This document shows, in pieces, positions 35,622 to 48,570 of a stretch of 64,000 bases of DNA (position 1 is its first letter; each line of letters starts with the position of its first letter). The stretch spans positions 213,340-277,339 of the forward strand of contig CAJNDS010002653.1 of the NCBI GenBank assembly GCA_905221605.1, in the 5' to 3' direction. Source of the stretch: Symbiodinium natans. Taxonomy: Eukaryota; Sar; Dinophyceae; Suessiales; Symbiodiniaceae. The position numbers and the translations under genes are program-made. Below the pieces are notes generated by a model that saw nothing but the letters and a program-made list of their open reading frames with translations, searched no databases and was not told the DNA's origin.

Positions 35622-38600
35622 CACTTTTGTTTTTTTCGTTCTTTTTTGGTGCGACCTGAGACGACAGCGGTGTCCGTGACTCTCGGAGAGCAGCTCCCGC
35701 TCCTGAACTTGGAAGAACCCACGCAGCAAGGGCTCCTGAAGCCTTCTGCGCCTTGGGCTCTCCTTCTGGCTTTTTTGTGGTATCCTGTTTTTTTGGACCT
35801 TCTGTCAAAGCTTGTGCACGGCGTGGCACTTGTCCAGCTGAGTTTTTCAAAGTGTCCTGTTCATCGACGCCGACGCTGAAGTACGATTTCGATGATCTGC
35901 TGAGTACGGGATTGGTGGAGGGCTACCCCGTCCTGGAGGCAGAGGGCCGTGGGTCAACAGCTCACCCAAGAAAATCCATGGCAGGTGACGCCCGAAGGGT
36001 CGATCTCCGTTTTGCCGGCCCGTGGGCAACTCTACCGAACTACAGATATCCAGGTACGTAGGGGATCAGGATAAGGCGTTTTGCTAAGGCTCAGGACGCA
36101 AGAGTAGGCGTGTAGAGTGTAGAGCCGTGCACCTGGCGCTTGGAATCCCAGCTTGTCTGTCAGGGATTGCTGCAATGTGAAACGTGAGAGTCCTGGGCTC
36201 TGAGGCTCTCGTCAGTCTTCGATTCTCAGCCAAGCACCGGCGCAGACAGGAAGAGGACCACGACTGGAGAAGCTCTTTTTCCATCTCTTTCTTGCAGCCA
36301 CTGGTCCAGAAACACCTCACCCAGCCTGCCCTTCTGACAGGATCTCGCTGGCTTGCTCGGTCTGGGGAGCCTTCCCGGACCTGGCAGGTCTGGATCCGAT
36401 CAAGGACGGTCGGGGTAGCGAACCCAAGAGGAGTAACTGGCAGTTGGGCTTTTTGGGCTCGAGGGGTCGAGTTTTTCCTGCTTTCCGGCTAGAGCATTCG
36501 GCCCTGGAAGCACTGCCAAAAATCGCATCATCCTTGGCGATGAGAAGCATGAATGTGGTGATGATGATTGTGATGATGATGAGGATGTATTGTGAGGCGC
36601 TGTCATGGTATGGCCCGAACGGAAACATACTGAAACGCTGAAGATCTTCATCTGGGGTTTGGGCCACCCCAGGGGTTGGCTAGTTTGGCCTCAGTAGTCC
36701 GCAGGCTTCTTTGACCCTGACACTTCTGGACGACATCTGCTGGGCACGGGGCCTGGCTTGGATGCAGAAGTCATACCAGAAATGGAGTGCCCGGTGCGAG
36801 ACACGGTGGGTCGTCTTTTGCCGATTCATCATGTGACCGAGGCTTTCAGTCGCAAAGGATTCCCTTGGCCCAAGCATTTTGAGTCGGGAAAAGATTTGAT
36901 TTGGCTTGCCCACTGAAGGAACAGGGTCTCGCGGATCTGCTGCATTGTGGTTGTCAAAGAGAATCCTCGTAGAGTTTCAACAGGTCAACAAGCTGTTCTT
37001 CGCGAACGCTTTCACGCTGATCGACGACGTGAGCTCAGAGGCCAAACCTTCCGAGATTCTCTGCGGTTTAGCGTTTCCTGGAGGGCTACCACGGTAGTAT
37101 AGTTATGCAGCACGCCACAGTCTGCTGTATCAGTTGTTGAAGACGTAGTGTGCAACTACTACCGCCGGAATATATGGCGGCAACTACGAGAGCTACGGCG
37201 GCAGCTGCTTACTGCTATGGGGACTGCTGCTGTTACTGCTACTGCAGCCACGACTGAGCCGGGGCCGTCCGAAGGAAGCGGACCCCAGAACTGGGTTTTT
37301 CCAAACATGGCCGAGGCATGTTGGCCATGGTATGCAGCCCTCTTGCTGTCACATGACGGCCAAGGCCTTCAGCGGCCAGTGCCCACAAGCCACAGCCCTT
37401 TTGCCTCTAAAGGGTGTCTCAGGAGGTTTGCAGGCCCTCCCCTCGCCCACACCGATCCGCATGCTCATCGGCAGGAGGTCTGGAAATAAAACCTCAATGA
37501 TTACTGTTGTTGCTGTCATTTGTGTTATTGTCATTGCCATTATCAGTACGAGCGCTTTTTAAATTTCCATGGCCATTACCTTTATAGTTACTACTGTTTC
37601 TGTTGCTAATAAACACTTGCTCATTGCTGCTAAAGACTCGTTATTAGCAATGATTTACTACTGTACTTCTAATTGTTAAATTAACGAATGACGAATTACT
37701 AAGAACCAATGTGTTCAAAGGTCCGTAGCTGGCGCTCTGAAAGACCACATGCCTGGCAAGTGCAAGTGCAGCATGCCGCCGAATTTGTGACCCAATGAAC
37801 GGGATGCGTGAAGCATTTCTCTAATTTTTAGCAAGAGGTGCACATCCGTCGAATTCGCACACGCTGCATCGAGAATGAGCATCCCACATAACTCCATGCG
37901 GGGTGCAATTTGACGGAAATCGCATACCCCGCTGCCAGGAAATTAGCGGAAATTGCATGCCGAGCCGAGTCCCAACTGTGTGGCGTTAGGGTCTCAGGGG
38001 CGTCCAAGCCCACCAACGCAACCAGCCCGCTGCCTGGCTGGATTGTGAGATTGCGTTCCTCTTGCTGCCTTTCCTCTCCACTTCGAGACTCCAGACCGAC
38101 AACTTTTGCACTGAAAGAACGCGTTTATTAGCTAGTCGATCGCAGCTGTCCCAACATGCAGCAGTGCAGATGTTGACTCGTGCTTACAGCTGGGGTGGTT
38201 GCTTTGGGTGGCTCGGTGTCCTGAAGATTTAGCATGATCTAACAAGTTCCCCAAAGTTGCACGCCCAGTGTGTCGAAGCACATGTTTTTTGACGTCGTGT
38301 TGCGCGATGTAGTGTGGCAAGTCTGCCTGACAGGGTGGCAAAGAAGTCATTAACAGTTGTGAGAGTCGAATTGAAAATATGAGCTGTTATTTACTGGTTC
38401 TTTGCATAACTATCATTCATCATATTCTTGTGTTTCTCGACTACTGTTTTTGTTGCTTGAACGAAGAGCCAGATGGTGCTGTTGCTATTGCTACTTACTA
38501 TTACTATGACCAAAAATATTGACTGCTAGACCTATTCTTGAGATTGCTGTTGTAATCATAGTTGCTGTTGCTAAGCGTCCCGTCGGTTGCGCTGTTTCGC

Positions 38601-38725
38601 TGTTGTTTTCTCTCAGGGTGCCGCCCCCGTATTCGTTTACGAAACCGAAGAACCAAACAAAGCGAAATAAAGCAAATCTGACAATCAAAATTAACTGTTT
38701 GCGTTATAGTTCGACTCCTCCTCAG
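35191..38725. other. Long non-coding stretch, probably intron
   Basis: No exon I can support. Possible coding scraps occur at about 35990-36055 (QVTPEGSISVLPARGQLYRT) and 36985-37060 (NKLFFANAFTLIDDVSSEAK), each after an AG, but without recognisable domain. From about 37140 to 38600 the sequence is full of degenerate CTG/TTG/TTA trinucleotide patches (for example 37199-37255, 37494-37640). A (GAT)n patch lies near 36556-36592. Confidence 0.4.
35511..35625. repeat. (TA)n / (CA)n microsatellite
   Basis: Mixed TATATA, TATACACATA and (CA)n repeats; the (CA)n tract is at about 35578-35600, followed by (TA)n to 35621. Confidence 0.95.
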
Positions 38726-38842
38726 GCCAGCTGCCGGGCCGCCTGCCGGGAATCGGCGTCCTGTGCCGGCTACCTTTGGTCAACAAACCAGTGCCAACGA
38801 CGCCAGGGCCGAATGCGTTTACTGACGGATTTGGTTACTTAG
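38726..38842 (+). CDS. PAN/Apple-like Cys-rich exon
   Basis: After CTCCTCAG the exon reads ASCRAACRESASCAGYLWST then NQCQRRQGR, closing at a TAG at 38840-38842, though splicing probably occurs earlier. C-x3-C-x5-C-x-G with a following C is the compact pattern seen in PAN/Apple modules of secreted dinoflagellate proteins. It is in phase 0 at its start. It fits the series of extracellular-domain exons on this strand, with about 3.5 kb of apparent intron on each side. Confidence 0.45.
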   Translation, partial: ASCRAACRESASCAGYLWSTNQCQRRQGRMRLLTDLVT

Positions 38843-41800
38843 AATAGGCTGAAGTGAAGCTGAAATGTAAAACACTGAGAGGTATGCTGAATGCGAGACG
38901 GCACCAGGCCCAAAAAACACGTTCAAAGATGCGCCTAGTGCCAAAGCCGGGGCACCCTATTGACACAACCGCCGAAGAATATTTGTGAGCACCAAAAAGT
39001 TAGGCCTAAAGGTCCTGAGCAGGCTACCCAAGGCATCCATAACACCTCCAAAGCTCTCCACCTGCAAGGACGCCACAGGCTTGCAGCAGCAGGCGAATCT
39101 GCCACTGCCGCCTGGGCCAAGGCCCTTCGGCTTGGTCTTTACTGTGTCGACTGCGAGGAGCTCTGTGTTTGTAGGGTCCCGTGTCGGGTGTATGAGAGTG
39201 TATGAGGTCAGTTGCCAGGACCCTCTTGTAAGAATGCCTGAGAAAAGGGCCGCCTCCAGCTCCTGCCATGTCTGCTATGTTTGCCAGACTTCTTGGCCAA
39301 AGGCCCAGGTCAAGCATGCAACAGCCTCGTGTGCTGAGGTCACGGATTGCCGAGCCGAGTCTGCATGCATGGAGGTTGCAGACGCGGCATGGAGCCTTCG
39401 GTGAAGCTTAAGGACTTGGGATGTTCAGTGGTTGAGGTGCACATACCATCCTGAGACTCAGGCGCCTATTTGCGTAGAGGTCCGAAGGCCGAGCTGTGAG
39501 CGAGCCCTCGGAGGCTCACCGAAGAACAGGGACTCCAGTTTTTGAGAGGTACTTTCTCTGGACCAGGCCTTCCAAAGATTTCCGAAACCCTTCCCAATCG
39601 TCCGTACCCACTGCCTTAAATCTCTAGCATCAGGGAGGGTGCCTAAGAAGGTAGCCTCGCCACCTGCAATCCAGATCTCTCCATAGGCCAATCGCCTGAT
39701 CCCGAGCCACTAAGGTACAAGGCCGGAAACTACTGTCCGGTCTCTCCCGACCTTGCCCGCGACAGCATGCTATATCGCAAGGACACCTGGGCTCTGTGCT
39801 CGTGGGGCAGTAGGGGCTCGTGGTTGTGGCCACTTGCATTCGTCTGAGAAACGCCGGCAGAGCGGTCGTGTTCAGAGATGGCCTGGGACCCAAAAAGTGG
39901 GCCTTCCTCCTTGATTCCCCATGCAGAAACTGCCATCACCATGCGTCGCGCCGGAACATGCCGGAACATTGGCTCTCGCTCTGAGGCCTGCTCGCATTTT
40001 GGACCAAATCGTGCTCTCGCCTAGGCGTTTGCATGAAGTCCCCAAGCATCGGTTTTCGCGCGTTGTGCCAAGCTATTGCGAATTCAAGATTCGCAGGTTC
40101 CGGCAGGCGAGCATGGAGTTCCAATGGCTGTAATTCATACATGATCTCTCGCTGTTTGGGGCCTACACTGGTATGATTGCGTCAAGATGCCCACAAAGCC
40201 GCGAGGAGGGCACCACCGCTGAGGAGACACTTCACCTCGCCAAGTATTCGAGGGCTCTGGACGGTGCTTCTTGGCCTCGCAATGCAAGTTCCAGGTGAAT
40301 CGCAGCGGTTTGCACTTTCAACTTTTCTTGTCCCAGTGGTCCTTTCGAGCTTTTAATGTTTCTATGAAAATTGACGTCAACTGTGAAGGGATCACAGCAC
40401 AGGTTTGGGGTGTCCTCTCTATTATCTGTTGTTGCATGCCCTGCATCAACTCAGAATCCGTTGTACACGGTAGCAAAAAAGAGGAACAAGAGGGTCTTGA
40501 GAAGCCAGCGAATGCGACTAAAAACTAGCCGGGCGCACAAGCGGCGAGCAGAGCATAACAGAGCTACGCCCCAGTCAAAAAAATTTCCTTGTGACGGGGT
40601 TCCACAAAGCATCTTTGACGCTCAAAGAGCAGATCCCGAAGATCAAAACTCGACCCGTTCGGCAAACACGTGTGCCGTGTGCCTGTCACACTTTCGACGC
40701 CGAGCCAAGAGTGGCGGTTCATGCAGCTGTGCCGAAGCCATCACCACTGAGCCAGAAAGCTCTGTGTTGCAAGGCACTATCGGTTGCGGACATCAGCGAC
40801 GGGGACTGGAGCCTTGGATGATTTGGTTGACCACGTGGACAACTCATGTGGACATTGTTGAGCTTTATGAAGGGTGAGAGTGTGGGTAGGCCACGGAGAG
40901 TTTCCCACCAGGATCCTCAGACAAGCCGATCCGAAGACGGACTTCATTGCTTCATGGCAGCACTCTAGTGGCAATCTGCCCCAACATCTCTTGCAGCCGC
41001 CGGGATCGGTGCTGGGCAGCATGCCAGGACACGGAGGTGGGGGAGGTGGCGCTGCGCGGCACAGTGCTGGGCAAGGTCCTCGAGGCCTCGTACCAGACTT
41101 CAGACCAGACCAGGAGAGGCGTGTCAGTTCGTCATCGTTTGGTTTGGGGTTGAGCACCAAGCCTGCGCCAAGGATCTCTTTCCCCTGTGTAGCTACCCCG
41201 TGCTGTCTAGTGCTTCGGGCCCGTAGTCACCAAAGTCAAAGTCGCCACGCGGCAAGCTGAGAAGCTCTCGCCCAGGCCAAAGTCAGCTTCGCCGTCGCTC
41301 CGTGCGCTGTGCCTGCAAACTTGACCGCGGCAGCCGAGGAAGCCGAAGAGCAAGAGGAGTCTCAAGGCCCCAGAAAGGCTGAAGTTCGCTAAGCCTCCGA
41401 AGTTCATGCACAGAGGGCGTAAATCCCTGATGATGCACTGGTGACGCCCTAGTTGTAGCTTGCCGCAGACGACCCTGGCAGGCCGAAGCCCCTTCATCGT
41501 GGACAACCCGTTCACCGACCCCCCGGCCGACTACACCCTCCACCCTTGTGATGCATGGATGAGTTTGTTGTTGCAAGTGCAAGCGCGAATGGAGAGAAGG
41601 AGAGCTCTCGCAACGACGCAGTAACCATCCCTTCCACGATGGTGAGCACTAGTTTATAGCTTGCGCCTTAAGCAGGCGTTCAGTTCAAGCCTTTCCAGTG
41701 CTTGGGGCATTGTCGTTTACAGTTTTGGATATGGGCACATTGCTAATCTGAGGAGTGCGCTCCTTCCGCTTGGGACACTTGGCGACAACTGCAAGTTCTC

Positions 41801-43362
41801 AGAACGGTTCCGTCAAGGTTTCGTGTCACATGATATTGCCCCACCCATATCGGTTGAAAGTCGTTCTGCATGTCAAAGCTGCAGCTGCCTGATGTCACAA
41901 CCTCGCTGCAGCTCATTCGTTGTCCACGGGTTTTGCATCGATTTGCTGGCCATCACCGGCCATTGTCTGAACGCGGACGCGTGCATCTTGCAAGCGAAGG
42001 ATGGGGGTCAGGCAGGTAGGGGCTCCACATGGCTCCACACCTGGGATCTTGGACCACCGATTCCTAAGATTCGAACACACACTTCTCGTCGAGGGCGGCT
42101 CCTTCGGTTGCAGGTCCAAAAGGGATAAGCTGTGCTTTTCCTCTAGTCCTTCTATGCACGTGGTACCCAATTTTGAGGGATCACGACGAAGCGGTTTGGG
42201 GGGTGGTCGGGCTATGAGGGGCTTGGAGAGTGGTGCATCCCGGGCCGTTCACCCTCAAGAGTCGAGTACTGAACTCTTCTTAAGGGCCCACCTCGAAAGA
42301 GACTGGTGACTAGTGCCAAGCGACCACTTAAGTCTTAAGAGTGAATCATGGCGAATCAGTGAGATCTGAGGGCATGCAGAAGCCGGTGATCGCGGCGGCT
42401 GTGCAGTCCATCCCACCAGAGAGTGGAAATATCTTCGTCCCGCCGCGTGGTCTGAGTACTTGCTATAAGTAAAGGAATTGCAGAGGATCACAATGGGCCG
42501 CAGCACGTTGTCAAGGACACTACTGCAGAGGATCACGAGCGCCATCCTTTGAGAACATTTTTCTGACGCAACCTCACGTGGGTGATCTGCAGAGAAGGCC
42601 GCCATTCCACTTGGCCTCCGGACAAATGCTCTGCCCTCCGGCTCAGCTCATCAGCGTACATATCGAGACTGAGAAGGAGGCCTGAGCTTTTCATCTCTGG
42701 TGGTCCAGGTTAGTGGAAATGCGCAGGCAGTAATTGTAAACTGTAAACGCTTGCGCGGGCGGCCTTAATAAAACCCACAGACGAAGGAAGGCCAAAAACA
42801 TATGTCGCTTGGTGCAGGCGACGGGTCAGGGGCAAGGATTCCCTGGTCAGGGTGTTGGGGGTTTCCAAGGCAGGCCCCACGGTAGAGCGGCGTGTTTTTG
42901 CATGAGGTTTTGTGCAGTGCCGGATGGTGCCGCAGTCCATGGATTCCATAGTTGGTTGTTGTGAGATAAAAATTCGAAAAAAAAACTGTAGGTCCTGTTT
43001 AACTTATGCCACTCCAAGGGGGGTGAAGAGAAGGTGGGGCCCAACCCACGTCGCTTCAGAGTTTCAGGGTGGTGGCAGGCAGTCCAAGGGGCTCCAGGGA
43101 GGGTGCCAGGGCAGTGTCAGGGGGAAGGTTTCAAAAGGAGTTGCATTGCAGGGATTCCAGGTTCGGCCTTGGTGGATTGGGTCGAAGTCCGGGCTGCACG
43201 AACCATGGCTCCAGCGAAGGCATGTCACGCGGCTGGGATGTAGGGATAGCTACTGGTAGCTGCTGCCAGGTATAGCAGTGCCTCGAACTCTGTGTCTACC
43301 AGATCTCGTGAGAAACAAGACATCCCTTCTCATTGCGGAAAGTCACAGGCACTAGTTTACAG
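38843..43362. other. Long non-coding stretch, probably intron or intergenic
   Basis: No convincing exon. Weak candidates: about 40968-41105 (CPNISCSRRDRCWAACQDTE, EVALRGTVLGKVLEASYQTS), which is Cys-containing and could be another extracellular module, and about 41268-41391 (KVSFAVAPCAVPANLTAAAE then EEAEEQEESQGP). Between 43060 and 43170 short CAGGG/CCAGG repeats resemble those at 21885-21985. Confidence 0.35.
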
Positions 43363-43501
43363 AACATGTGTGAGGCCGTTGGGCGAACCGACTGTGAAGC
43401 TCGATGTAAGGCACGGAGCCCGGCATACGGTGTTACTTGGGCAATCATCCTGCCCATGGGGAGAGGCCAAGCGGCGAAGCAGTTGCTATGCTTCACCGAA
43501 G
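43363..43501 (+). CDS. PAN-like Cys-rich exon
   Basis: After TTTACAG the exon starts NMCEAVGRTDCEARCKARSP, continues AYGVTWAIILPMGRGQAAKQ and ends LLCFTEG at a possible GC-type 5' splice site (GAAG|GCAACA). The C-x6-DC-x3-C spacing, a Y-G-x-T-W segment and a distal C resemble PAN/Apple modules. Splice phase at the start is 0. The call rests on Cys spacing only. Confidence 0.45.
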
Positions 43502-45490
43502 GCAACATCGTCCTGCGTTTTCTACTTTCAGGGCGAGCAGTCCGAAGCGCTGATCTGCAGGTGGGGAATTGGGAAACGGAGATATCGGGACTTCGAGGTT
43601 TCGAGACGTTTGCCTTTGTTTCTCTTGTGGTTCCCGTGCTGCTGCGCTGCTGCAGGATCTACTCGGGCTGCACACACCTGGTGCAGGAGCTTGGGCCTCG
43701 TGAGAAGCGAATACGAGACTCAGGGCAAGAGTAGCCCTTGCCCTCAGACCCAAACGCATCACTAAACCCCGCTTCGGACCTTGACGAAGCGGCCAGGAGC
43801 CTGGGGTGTTGGGCGACCTTTTTGCAGTCTCCTCGGCGACTGTGCAAATTTGAGGTGCTTGAGTCTCTTGAGTCCCTGGCTGGGATCAAGGCTCAGTGTT
43901 CAAGGTCCCTCACGATACTGAGCCCACAGCATGGGGGTCGTTTGGAATCGTGGAAGCATGGTCGTCAGGATGCTCTGTGGGTTTAAGGTTTGGCTGCAGT
44001 AGTCAGGAAGTGCAGTCCACCCCAGGCCAGGTTTGCCAACACTTTGACAATTGCACATCTTCTTTTGTACCCCATGTGTCTGTGATCTGCAAAATGAGTG
44101 GCGCTGAGACTAAGCTGCCAAGGAGCAGCGCTGCCACGTGGCGGACCCTGGCGGGTGTTTCAGCATGACGGCACGTCGTGCCTACCTGACCTCTGCAATG
44201 AGCTGCTCAGAGGACTACAATGACCGGAATAACATGCAGAAAAACAAGATGAAAGAAATCTGATCAGGGGCGTTGGGCCTTCGATACGGTTGGACCTTCG
44301 ATACGGATCGAGCGCACGTTGAACCCCAAAGCCAAGCCACCGGTATGTTTTGAAGTTGTTCTTTCGTGGACAATTGAAGGAGTTCTTGAGGGGCGGGGGG
44401 TGATGGCGGGTGCCACAACAACAGCTCAGCAATCACATGAAGGACTCTGCACATGGGCGAGTCTGGAGAGGTGGATAGAGTCCCCGAAGTGTGCTTGAAA
44501 CCTTTCCAGGAAGCCGGCCGCTCAGGTTCAAAGCCCTTCGCATACTGGGATCTCCACGTACTGTGTGACGTCTTCCTCATCCTGGGAGGCTGCTGTGTGG
44601 ATCTGTTGTATACGTTTGGAATACTAGCAGCAGAAGCATGTGCATGGTGGATGCGATCGAGGATGATCAAGGCGTTGAGTCCTTTAGCCTTGGGGACGGC
44701 TTGCGAAGTCGTACAAGATGTGGGGCAGGCAGTGACAACGACGCACGGTATTGATTCCTGCTTGGCAGGACGGTCGGCCCAGCCCTTTGTTTAAGTGGGA
44801 CGGCGGCGCCGGCAAAGTGCGCCAGAGAAGCCTTTCTGGCTAAACTCTAAGGCCTTAAACTTAAACCATTAGAAGGGTAGGAGCGGCAAGGCGTCAACCC
44901 TGGAGGTTGAGCTGGGGGAGGCAAGCCGCAAAAGAAAGAACATGGGGCTTACGAAGCCAATGGGCAGGGCCTGACAACCCCTAAGCCACCCTGAAATGGA
45001 CCGCGAAAACGTCGATTCCCCAGTAATGCAGCAGAGTGCACAGGCCTCCCAAGGCTTTGTGCGTTGTCACAACTCATGTGGAGCGTGTGTTGGGGAGCCC
45101 TGCAAAGAATCCGACAAAGTACTTCTGACAAAGTACTTCTGGAGGCCTCACGCCTGAAGAATGCGGCAGAGAATGCCGCAGAGCAAGACCGACCCATGAA
45201 TCCCGCAGAGCAGCGCTTGCCCCCTGACAGGTGGAGGGGCTCAGTTCTGTGCAAGGCGCTGGGGGTGTGTGAGAATGATGTTCTGCGGGGGGCTTTGGTG
45301 CGCATCACATAGCCGAATAGCATCAGATCCGAGGATTGGGCGAGCTGCAGTCACTGCTGTGGTGCATTGTGTCGTTGCAGGCCAACCTATCGGGATCCGA
45401 CGAACCATGCGTGGCAGCACAAGACATTGCTACTAGGCCGCCTATAGACGTCAGGTGAGCGATTTGAGATGAGCTTGTTGTGATGATCAG
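43502..45490. other. No exon seen
   Basis: No coding-like frame with recognisable content. ACAAAGTACTTCTG is directly duplicated near 45114-45140. Probably intron. Confidence 0.4.
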
Positions 45491-45689
45491 TCACAAAGGC
45501 AATTATTGGAAGCTTGCCCAGCAAAGGCTGCCTGAGACGTTTGCCCACGGCACAATGCTCAGCCTGTCTTGCTGGGATGAACGCTACAGGGGCTTCTACG
45601 ACGACTCAGCTGCTTCCGTCGACAGCCTCTCCTGCGTCAATGGACAGTGGCTTCTTGATGGTGACTTTCCGGAGGTGGTGATCGCGTAA
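45491..45689 (+). CDS. Sushi/CCP-like exon
   Basis: After GATGATCAG the frame reads HKGNYWKLAQQRLPETFAHG, then TMLSLSCWDERYRGFYDDSA and SVDSLSCVNGQWLLDGDFPE, closing at a TAA at 45687-45689 shortly after FPEVVIA. HGT-x-L-x-L-x-C, then Y, then SLSC-x-NG-x-W is the core of complement-control (sushi) modules; flanking cysteines would lie on adjacent exons. It fits a cell-surface or secreted protein. Likely part of the same extended gene as the PAN-like exon 2 kb upstream. Confidence 0.55.
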
Positions 45690-46473
45690 CTCCACATGTC
45701 TGATCAGAGCTGCAGCAGAGCCGAGGTTCAACTCACACGACGAGGTCGGGCTCGGCAAGTTCAGATGCCACCAGTGCGTGCAGATCGGAACTCCTGCATA
45801 TAAGCAAGTCAGGTGGCTGCATATACGACATAAAGAAAGGCAGCGGTGGACAGGAGAGAGGGGCGACATGGGGCGACCCTCAAGTTCCTTGCCCCCCCCC
45901 CGAAGGAAAAGGAGGGAAAGAGACGCCTAAGTTCTATCAGGAGAGCAGTGGGCGTTTCTCCGCCTTTCTCCGCCGCCTGCCCACCCGTCGGAGCAGAAGA
46001 AAACACTGTGAAAAGGGACCAGGAGAGAAGGAGAGGATTATGCCAGCGTCCAAGAGCCAAACCTACATCACTGAGCCGAGGTATACGACCTGAACTTGCA
46101 GGAAGCATGGTTTTTGAGCCGGCTGCAGCTGGCACTCTTCACGGAGCCCACGACCAAGGACAGGCTGGCGTGCTTGTTCGTCGTTTGGTGTTTGTAGTTT
46201 CGGAGGGATAGCCGAACTATTTCTCCCCCTTTTCAAGCTTGCCAACCTTCGGAGTGCATGCTTCATTTCTTTGCTTACCAGTCGCAGTCTCTTGCGCTGT
46301 CCTACCCTGGTGTGTGCGGCACTGGGGCACAGCTTGCTCAGAGTTCCTGTGTTCCCCAGGCCCATTGCCTGGAGCTTGGCGAGCGTTTCACTGAGACTGA
46401 GGGCACTCTGGCGCCGACCGCAACAGAGGACTGTGGTGTCCTGGATTTCACAGGTGCACAGATTGTGCACGGG
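45690..46473. other. No gene seen; leads into the foldback element
   Basis: Contains a C run near 45890 and ordinary unique sequence. A plus-strand frame to 46608 is open but lacks motifs. Confidence 0.45.
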
Positions 46474-46562
46474 GTCAAATTTGGAACGCGGGAAAGTGTC
46501 AATTTGGAACGCGGGAAAGTGTCTTTTTTGCACGCTGGAAAGTGTCATTTTGGAACGCGGGT
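46474..46562. repeat. 23-bp minisatellite, direct orientation
   Basis: Four units start at 46474, 46498, 46521 and 46544. The consensus is GTCAWTTTGGAACGCGGGAAAGT, and the third unit is more diverged. Confidence 0.95.
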
Positions 46563-46599
46563 GACGTTAAAACCTGCACCTTGCAATGGTTTTGCCGAG

Positions 46600-47105
46600 G
46601 TCTGGTGATCTTTTTGCGGCGGTTTTTCAAAGGTGGTTTTTCGAACCGCGCCGGAAACACCGGTGGTTCTTGTTTTTCGAAGGCTTCGGTTTTTTGTTGG
46701 AAAACCGGTGGTTTTTCTAAAGCGGTTTTTTCTACCCGCTGGTTGTTCTAAGGCGGCTGGTAGAAAAACCGCTGTGGTTCTAAGGTGGCGGCTAGAACAA
46801 CCTCTGTGGTTGTACTACGGCGCCGGGTAGCACAACCGCTGGGTTGCCTACGGCGGCAGGCAGAAAAACCAGCGGTTTTTCAAAGTTGGCGGTTTTCCTA
46901 AGCTGGCTGTTCTATCGCCACAGGAACTGCTCTACAGTGGTCTTTCATGGTTTTGCTACGACGGCACCGGGTAGAACAACCGCTGGTTCTAAGGCGGCGG
47001 CTTGAACAACCGCTGGGGGTTTTCTAAGGCGGCCAGAAGAACCGCTGTTTTTGTAAAGGGGGCGGATGAAGAAAACCGCGTTATAGGTCGGCAGCTAGAA
47101 CAACC
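46600..47105. repeat. AACCGCTGGTTCTAAGGCGGC-type degenerate array
   Basis: Blocks containing GTTTTTC, TAGAACAACCGCTG and CTAAGGCGGC recur at irregular 35-60 bp intervals. Many can pair with a neighbour (GAAAAACCG with CGGTTTTTC), so the strand could fold into a chain of hairpins. Confidence 0.85.
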
Positions 47106-47365
47106 AACATCAACAAAGAGATGCCGGGTTTGCGGTTGCAGGCCCAGTGCGCGCGACGTTGAATAACACCACGTGTGCCGGGCAGGTTGGGTGGGGGCAA
47201 GAGAGGGGAGCAGACGTTCCTCCTGACCCCCGCACGTCAACATCACGATCCTTCTTTGCAAATGGGTGGGGTTGTCTCTCCCCCCACTCCTGCTTCCAGC
47301 CCACCCTCCAGCCCCGCCCCACCCTGCGCCCCGCCCCCCCCGCCGCCCCCCCCGCCCCCCCCCTG

Positions 47366-47419
<54 letters not shown>

Positions 47420-47422
<3 letters not shown>

Positions 47423-48570
47423 CCGTTCAGTTTGGCCGTCGCGCAAGCTTGCTTAAAAGCGTACGAAGTTTGAAACCCATCATCGAGAATTGCGTTTGCA
47501 AATGGGGGGGTTGCTTTCAGTGCCCCCCCCCAACTCCAGCCCTTCCCCGCTTTTGTGAGTTTGGTCGCCGTGCAAGCTTGCTTCAACGCGTATGAACCTC
47601 ATTGAACCCATCATGCGAGCATTGTGTTGTTTGCACAAGTGAGGGGGGCTGCGCCCCCCCAACCACACCAGCCCCAACTTCAGCCCCCCCCCCACGCCGC
47701 GTTTTAAAGTTCAGCCGCCGCGCAAGCTTGCTTGAAGTGTATGAATTTTGGGAACCCATGATGCGAGAATTGTGTTTGCAAATGAGGGGGGCTGCACCCC
47801 TCTCAACCCCCCTGCTTTGTTTTTGTGCCCCCCCCAACTCCAGCCTCCCCGCAACCCTCCGCTTTGTTAAGTTTTTTTGCCGCCGTGCAAGCTTGCGTCA
47901 AAGTGTATGAAGTCTTGAAACCCATCATGTGCGAGCATTGTGAAATGAGGGGGGGCTGCGCACCCCCCCAACCCCACCGCTGAGCTTTCTGTGCCCCCGC
48001 CACAACTCCAGCCACCCCCCCCCCCTTTTAAGTTTGGTCGCCGTGCAAGCTTGCTTCAAAGCATACGAAGTTTTGAAGCCAATCATGCAAGCATTGTGTT
48101 TGCAAATGAGGCGAGGGGCTGCGCTGAGGTTTGGTAACCCTTTCTGCATCATGCGAGCATTGTGTTTGCAAATTGGGGGGTAGCCCCTCCCACACCAACC
48201 CCCCCGCGAGTTTGCTTCGAATATGAACCTTTTTGAAACCCATCATGCGAGCATTGTTTTTGCAAATGGAGGGAGTTTTGGGCCCCGTGCAAGCTTGCTT
48301 CGAACATGCACCTTTTTCCAAACCCACCATGGAGCATTGTGTTTGCAAATGGGGGGCTGCTCCCCCCCCCAACCCCGCTCTTCTAAATTGTGGTGCCGTG
48401 CCAGTAGCATTTTGCAAATGATGCCGCAGACATCTTTCTTGTCTACGATGGGGGCTGCGCCCCCCCTCCCCCCGACTCCCCTTGCTTCAAAGCGCATGAG
48501 TCTTGTTGAAATTCATGACCGGAGCATTCTGTTTGCAAATGATTCGCGCAGGCTTTTCTCTTGTCTACGA
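47420..48570. repeat. Satellite array of about 90-160 bp units, 8-10 copies
   Basis: Units share GTGCAAGCTTGCTTCAAAG, then a GTATGAA/GAAACCCATCATGCG segment, then AGCATTGTGTTTGCAAATG followed by a G run and a matching C run (GGGGGCTGCGCCCCCC). Copies start near 47440, 47555, 47705, 47868, 48030, 48145 (partial), 48205, 48285, 48390 (diverged) and 48480. Spacing shortens to the right. GCAAGCTTGC is itself palindromic. Confidence 0.9.

Noticed and set aside
47420-48570. Regularly spaced repeats resembling a CRISPR array
   Set aside because: Repeats are long, diverged and joined by G/C runs instead of unique spacers, and the genome is eukaryotic.
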